This document shows positions 60,301 to 64,000 of a stretch of 64,000 nucleotides of DNA, one piece after another (the stretch's first letter is position 1; the number at the start of each line of letters is the position of its first letter). The translations under genes and the position numbers were made by a program. The stretch comes from Glossina fuscipes. Taxonomy: Eukaryota > Arthropoda > Insecta > Diptera > Glossinidae. Under the pieces are notes generated by a model. It worked only from the letters and a program-made list of their open reading frames with translations, was not told the origin of the DNA and searched no databases. The stretch lies in the NCBI RefSeq assembly GCF_014805625.2, contig NW_023998455.1, forward strand, positions 4,848,542-4,912,541. The letters run 5' to 3'.

Positions 60301-60359
60301 AGCACAAATATATGCGACGTGACGATGATGACATCAACACATTTATATATATGGCTTAA
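57293..60359 (+). CDS. Cul5: Cullin-5, complete, 8 exons
   Basis: Exons 57293-57301, 57373-58226, 58384-59001, 59056-59176, 59251-59608, 59752-59927, 59994-60143 and 60222-60359 total 2424 nt, 807 aa; human CUL5 has 780. Cul5 scaffolds a ubiquitin ligase with Rbx2/Roc, Elongin B/C and SOCS-box receptors. Diagnostic blocks: VHLVCLWDEKGAAKIYDCL, IVEWRKFFTQSNYLPLPF, DSIVRKLMLDSWNENIF, LVIGVRESYVNLCSNPDDKL, DPRFLTARDKAFKTVVND, CPELLANYCDMLLRRTPLSK, DVFMRYHKVHLTRR, EVGMPADYVNRLARMFQDIK. The NEDD8 acceptor is the Lys of IIKIMKMRKR (about residue 751), and the winged-helix C-terminus ends DINTFIYMA. A Ser/Ala-rich insert of about 43 residues near 145-190 accounts for most of the extra length. An in-frame TAA at 57215 with no intervening in-frame ATG supports the start. 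Confidence 0.97.
57373..58226 (+). CDS. Cul5: Cul5 exon 2 (N-terminal cullin repeats, Ser-rich insert)
   Basis: 854 nt, phase 0 to 2. It covers the first cullin repeats, where adaptor and receptor dock, and contains the Ser/Ala/Thr-rich insertion at 57718-57849 just before the conserved EDSIVRKLMLDSW. Confidence 0.95.
58384..59001 (+). CDS. Cul5: Cul5 exon 3 (cullin repeats 2-3)
   Basis: 618 nt, phase 2 to 2, from SSYGVLAQTCVKVLVGDHMN to FMRYHKVHLTRR. The family blocks VPNGVEPMLRDLENHIVSAG and LLANYCDMLLRRTP are intact. Confidence 0.96.
59056..59176 (+). CDS. Cul5: Cul5 exon 4
   Basis: 121 nt, phase 2 to 0: LILGTSADSEKEEDIVEWLR, then EVGMPADYVNRLARMFQDIK. It is preceded by a 54-nt intron, near the minimum for flies. 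Confidence 0.95.
59251..59608 (+). CDS. Cul5: Cul5 exon 5 (cullin homology domain)
   Basis: 358 nt, phase 0 to 1, from VSEDLNTQF to ENLRLATELP. It includes NIKILNAGAWARCSERVSV and FQMAVLFAWNQRP, the Rbx-contacting core. The following donor is GC, not GT. Confidence 0.95.
59609..59751 (+). other. Cul5: GC-AG intron of Cul5
   Basis: The only donor that keeps the frame is AG|GCAAGT at 59609, the favoured consensus of GC-AG introns. The acceptor is TTCTTTTTTAG. The junction gives LATELPDPELRRTLWSLVAF, matching CUL5. The nearest GT (59613) shifts the frame. Confidence 0.9.
59752..59927 (+). CDS. Cul5: Cul5 exon 6
   Basis: 176 nt, phase 1 to 0: DPELRRTLWSLVAFPKLKKQ through DFTENTLFQVNQEF to SQRRGK. 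Confidence 0.95.
59928..59993 (+). other. Cul5: 66-nt in-frame, stop-free intron of Cul5
   Basis: GTATTG donor, and TTTTTTTTCAG acceptor. The intron is 22 codons long with no stop, so retention would insert a hydrophobic Phe/Leu/Val-rich segment between RRGK and LNLIGRL. The conserved junction K/LNLIGRLQL shows it is normally removed. Confidence 0.85.
59994..60143 (+). CDS. Cul5: Cul5 exon 7 (neddylation site)
   Basis: 150 nt, phase 0 to 0: LNLIGRLQLSTERSIQEDNQ, then IVQLRILRVQEAIIKIMKMR. The Lys within IMKMRK is the conserved NEDD8 acceptor of cullins. Confidence 0.96.
60222..60359 (+). CDS. Cul5: Cul5 exon 8 (winged helix, stop)
   Basis: 138 nt including TAA: AELIDILKNMFLPSKKMIKE, then QLEWLIEHKYMRRDDDDINT and FIYMA. 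This is the C-terminal winged-helix-B domain of cullins. Confidence 0.96.
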   Translation, partial: AELIDILKNMFLPSKKMIKEQLEWLIEHKYMRRDDDDINTFIYMA

Positions 60360-60430
60360 AGGAAGAACATGTGATATCTATCACGTACTATGTCATCATT
60401 GTGGCCATTAATAATAAGTGAAAAGAAATT

Positions 60431-60436
60431 AATAAA
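60431..60436 (+). terminator. Cul5: Cul5 poly(A) signal AATAAA
   Basis: AATAAA lies 72 nt after the Cul5 stop, followed by A/T- and then GT-containing sequence, the normal arrangement for a short fly 3' UTR. Confidence 0.55.
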
Positions 60437-60439
60437 CAT

Positions 60440-62049
60440 AAGAAAAATATTGTCGTGGGGTAGAAGTTTTTCACAACCTTTATCATTAACACAAAAAAAG
60501 TACTCTTCAAAAGTTACTCATAAGTAGGAATATTTTAAATTTAAATGTTTTTTTTTTTTTCGTTAGTGATGTAGTTTTTTTTTTTTTCTTTTTTGTAATG
60601 CTTTTATTAACATTTGCGTTCCGGAGAAATATATATTTTTTTTATTTATTTCCAAACATTGTCTGCTTCTCTCCGTCCTCTTTATGGGCTTTACGAGCGC
60701 TTTTGAAACTTTTCATTATTATGTATTCTTCTTTAATTTTGTTTTATGTGATTTTTTAATTTATAAACATCTTTTTACCAACTTCAATTTTTTATTTATT
60801 TTTTTATTCCAAAATGTATTAATTTTTATTTTATCTGCCATTTATCTTATTAAGTTATTCCTTAAAAGTTGAACATGTGCTCGGCACGTAAACACGTTAA
60901 AAAAAATTGTATACACAAAATGTGCTTAATTATGTTTCCAATTATTTTATTTTTATTTTTTAAATTAATTTCTATAAAATAAAATGAAGAAATCTTTACA
61001 AGTTTAATAATGACTTCGTTTGAATGAAAAAAGAAGTTATACGAAAAGTTTTATTAATTTAAATTAGAAAATTAACGATAGAAAGAAATGACTATAAACT
61101 AATTGTCTCAAGTCACGAACAGTAAGTAAATTAATTGCCTTCATTCCATATGCGTTGTTTCTATTTGTTTTACTTATACGTATATAAGCAAAACCATAAC
61201 GATTTGTCAACTCCTATAGAGGTTTGTAAGCACAGTCGGCAAAGTTGAAAATAGGAATAGTGTCATTCATCTTAAAATCAACAGAAAATATATATTCCCC
61301 AAACATTTGATTATGCTAAGATAATTTGGCGGTGAGGTGAAATGCAATCTGTTTGCAATTGCGAATGAAACAAATTTTGGATCAATTTTATTACAAAACT
61401 ATTTTTTTTATTTTATACAGTTCTTAAGAGGAGTCGGTTTCTCTTAAAGTTCTACAGATTTTAATTAGCTTAAAAAGAACTTTTACAATATATCAGACAT
61501 ATTTTCAGGATAATGCCCCAACGATTTAAAGTTTAAAATTAATAATCTGAATAAATATAAATATATATTATGTATATATATAATACTTTCTAAGATCATA
61601 TAAGAAATCTTAAATATTAAGATATTTTTATTTTTAATTTTATAAAATCCTTTTTACATGAATACAATTGCCGATGGAAGGGAAGGTATAAATCAATTTC
61701 TTCAAAAAAAGAAATCATAAAAAAAAGTGAACATTTTTTTGCCTGTAACTGTAAGGATTCCAACTCGCGTCCTCATTCATATGGGAAAAACTTGGAAGTC
61801 GGGATGAAATGTTGTAGATCACTCTAGTGTCTTTACTTCCGGCCTTTATTTGGAAAAATGATGGGTACAATGGGGACGGCAACTGAACTTCTCCCGCAAC
61901 ATGGATTCAATTGACCCGTTCCGGTTTGTGAAAAATTGATTGTTTACTTTAAAGCATTCGGCAGTCGGCTCAACAAAGAACGATTAATAAGAAGGATTTG
62001 AGAAAAAAAATCCAGTTGACTTTTTATTAAAGTCGAGAAGTAGAGAAGT
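60440..62049. other. Intergenic DNA after Cul5
   Basis: T-rich immediately after the Cul5 poly(A) signal, then general AT-rich DNA with short TA repeats near 61560-61580. No coding or RNA gene recognised. Confidence 0.6.
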
Positions 62050-62960
62050 CTTTTTATACCCATCACTGTAAGATGAAAGTTTCCCATAATGTGTGTAACA
62101 AGCAAAAGGAAATTTTTGAGACCCTTTAAAGTCCATATATTCTTAGCGTGAAATTCAGAGTTTATTTAGCCATGTCTGTCGATGTCTGTGTGGTGCGTGC
62201 TGTTGGCACTCTCATAGTCGCAAAAATGAATATATCGACTTCAAATTTTGTAGGAACATTGGAGGGCTCTGCGCGCACGCTGGTATTGGAAATGGACCAA
62301 ATCAGTCGGATCGGAAGTGCAGTGGAACGTAAAGTGAACACAACTCCTTTTTTTGTTAACAAAAATTTTTGGATTTCTGCCCACTACTCGAAGATTGTAC
62401 AAGTTAGAGGGGTGAAATTTTTCACGTGCACTTTGCAAAGCACTCTACTTCTTGCGTGCAAAAATGGAAAACATCCGCATGCCCCCGCAAAGTTACAAGT
62501 TATTAAATTTTGTTTTCGTTACTCTTTTGCTTATCATAAGGCAATCAAGATCGAATGTTCAAAACGGTTTCGTACACTCCTTAAGCGAAGATCTATTATC
62601 TGCCTAAAAATGGTAGACACCGGGATCACTCTTTTCTTAATAATACTAGCGATATGGGTATCAAATAAAAGAACTTGGAGAGTAGAATACGAAAAGCATA
62701 GCGTTGGGTGTGGGAGATTCGGCCCCCGCCGAATACAACTTGTTTCTTACATGCGGGTATTTTCCCGTTCTTTCAATTTTCGGCATACCTACGACCATTC
62801 GAGTAATTGAGGAATGTAAGGGTTTATCTGTTGCGCTCGGAATGCGCATTTGTACTATTGGGAATAAATATACAAAACCTAAGAGATCATTCGGAAATAT
62901 AGCATTTCCTTCTCTCAAATCGAGCCATCGCAGAGTAGACTAGTAAGTTTTATCATCCTG
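62050..62960 (+). repeat. Family-B dispersed repeat copy
   Basis: Begins TATACCCATCACTGTAAGAT and carries TATATTCTTAG, GTCTGTCGATGTCTGTG and AATATATCGACTTCAAATTT. A 220-codon open frame (62148-62810) runs through it without family resemblance and is most likely chance. Confidence 0.6.
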
Positions 62961-64000
62961 CCTGCCTGTATTTCCTGGATGATGGTATATACATATGCAT
63001 ATACACGGTACAGGTCTTACGCCATAAACGTATTTTTATCTGTAATCCTACCTGAAAAGCGGCGATAATTTGCTTGTTATGCATGTTACAGTCTACTTGA
63101 ATAGTGGGGGCCACAGTGCAGTGGAGTAAATGTTAATCAACTTGGATACATATGTACTTGATCGTTGCGTATTTTAATGGACCATAGTCTTTACATAGCA
63201 ATTGCCTTTTTGTTCAAATTTTGCAATTCCAATTTACGGAGCACAGCTCTCTCAGCTGAAAAATATGAAAATCTCAGCGAACGGACGACTGAAAAATGTT
63301 ATCACATCGCAAAAATCCTTAATCCTTGGTTAACTGGAAGTTTGATGGAGTACAATAAGTCGTCGTAGGGATTGCCCAGGAACTTTCAAGAAAATCTCAC
63401 TGTGCCACTACTTTACTCTGTTGAGTGCACCGCACCATTTATTTATATTTTATGTTTCCGTCGCCGGGCAAGAAAACTTGTAAGTGTGCCGTCTGTGAAA
63501 ATAATACTGGTGGCTATGCATGCATCCCTTACGACCTTTGTTTGTCGTGAGTTCACGGCGTATGTATTTGTATGGTTTGGCGACAATGGTACGGCTAGAG
63601 TGGATGAACAGGCGTCCTTATCGGTCCTTTCTTATATTTATAAGAGTAATTTTGCAACGAATCGTCCACGCCCTGATAATCTTGCTTCAACTACGGAATC
63701 TAAGATCCTACCTAAGTTCCAAAATTGATGATCATCTATCATTGAAATTTGATCTATTCGTCCATCATGAAGATAGTGTCGCGACTGATTTGAAAAATGA
63801 TTTATCATCACGTACGGAACTTAGTTGCACTGCACGGTAAAATTATGAATGAATATTTTAGGAACATTAGGACTGGTCGGATCAAATCCTCGGACTGTTT
63901 TGCATTTTCTTTAAATGAACATCTTCCCGCGGCTGCTATCAACCTGAATGCTGCACATGCTTAATGTTACGGCAAAGCAAATTAACTAAATATAAAATGA
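62961..64000. other. Intergenic DNA at the right end
   Basis: Less AT-rich, with open frames at 63372-63728 and 63520-63840 that overlap in different frames and match no family I know. Probably old repeat sequence adjoining the family-B copy. Confidence 0.45.

Noticed and set aside
62148..62810. 220-codon plus-strand open frame right of Cul5
   Set aside because: It runs through family-B repeat modules, lacks any recognisable domain, and the equivalent frame is broken in the other copies.
1..64000. Prokaryotic-type systems (CRISPR, operons, toxin-antitoxin, phage)
   Set aside because: Split genes, GT/AG introns, poly(A) signals and fly proteins show nuclear insect DNA; no array or operon-like packing is present.

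Overview
This is nuclear DNA from a fly, most likely a higher (brachyceran/calyptrate) dipteran. It is very AT-rich, with long A/T runs, short spliceosomal introns in one gene and kilobase-scale introns in another, fly-type core-promoter motifs, mariner relics and dispersed degenerate repeats carrying GTCCGTCTGTC-type stretches. The species cannot be named from the sequence alone. Nothing prokaryotic is present: no operon, CRISPR array or defence system.

Three protein-coding genes can be rebuilt exon by exon with matching splice phases. (1) Minus strand, 28209 down to at least 4632: the RIM-binding protein gene (Rbp), 18 coding exons giving at least 1472 codons. It encodes an N-terminal coiled coil with Ala/Gly/Ser-rich linkers, SH3-I, three fibronectin-III domains, a Gln/Pro/Gly/Met-rich linker, SH3-II and SH3-III. 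The ATG is fixed by an upstream in-frame stop. The stop codon was not found and may lie beyond the left edge. (2) Minus strand, 56327-55436: the complete five-exon gene for CCM3/PDCD10, 207 aa. (3) Plus strand, 57293-60359: the complete eight-exon Cullin-5 gene, 807 aa, with a 9-nt first coding segment, a Ser-rich insertion, one GC-AG intron and one 66-nt intron that keeps the reading frame open.

Layout. 1-4631: region downstream of (or inside) the 3' part of Rbp, with a mariner relic and three palindromes. 4632-28209: Rbp exons and introns; the 7.8-kb intron 5 holds repeats and a possible alternative first exon. 28210-55330: 27 kb with no recognisable protein gene. It holds a 1.1-kb mariner with both termini and TA target duplication, a foldback element, two copies of a tRNA-derived SINE, two dispersed repeat families (called A and B here) and many microsatellites. 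Some of it is presumably Rbp promoter or 5' UTR territory. 55436-60440: CCM3 and Cul5, divergent from a shared 965-bp interval with a GGCAAC-type promoter motif pointing each way. 60440-64000: AT-rich intergenic DNA and a family-B repeat.

The gene products work separately: Rbp in presynaptic active zones, CCM3 in STRIPAK/GCKIII kinase signalling, and Cul5 as the scaffold of a Rbx2-type ubiquitin ligase. I see no new multi-gene system. The most useful observations are the unusual Cul5 gene structure, the Rbp linker architecture and possible short isoform, and the mobile-element content.
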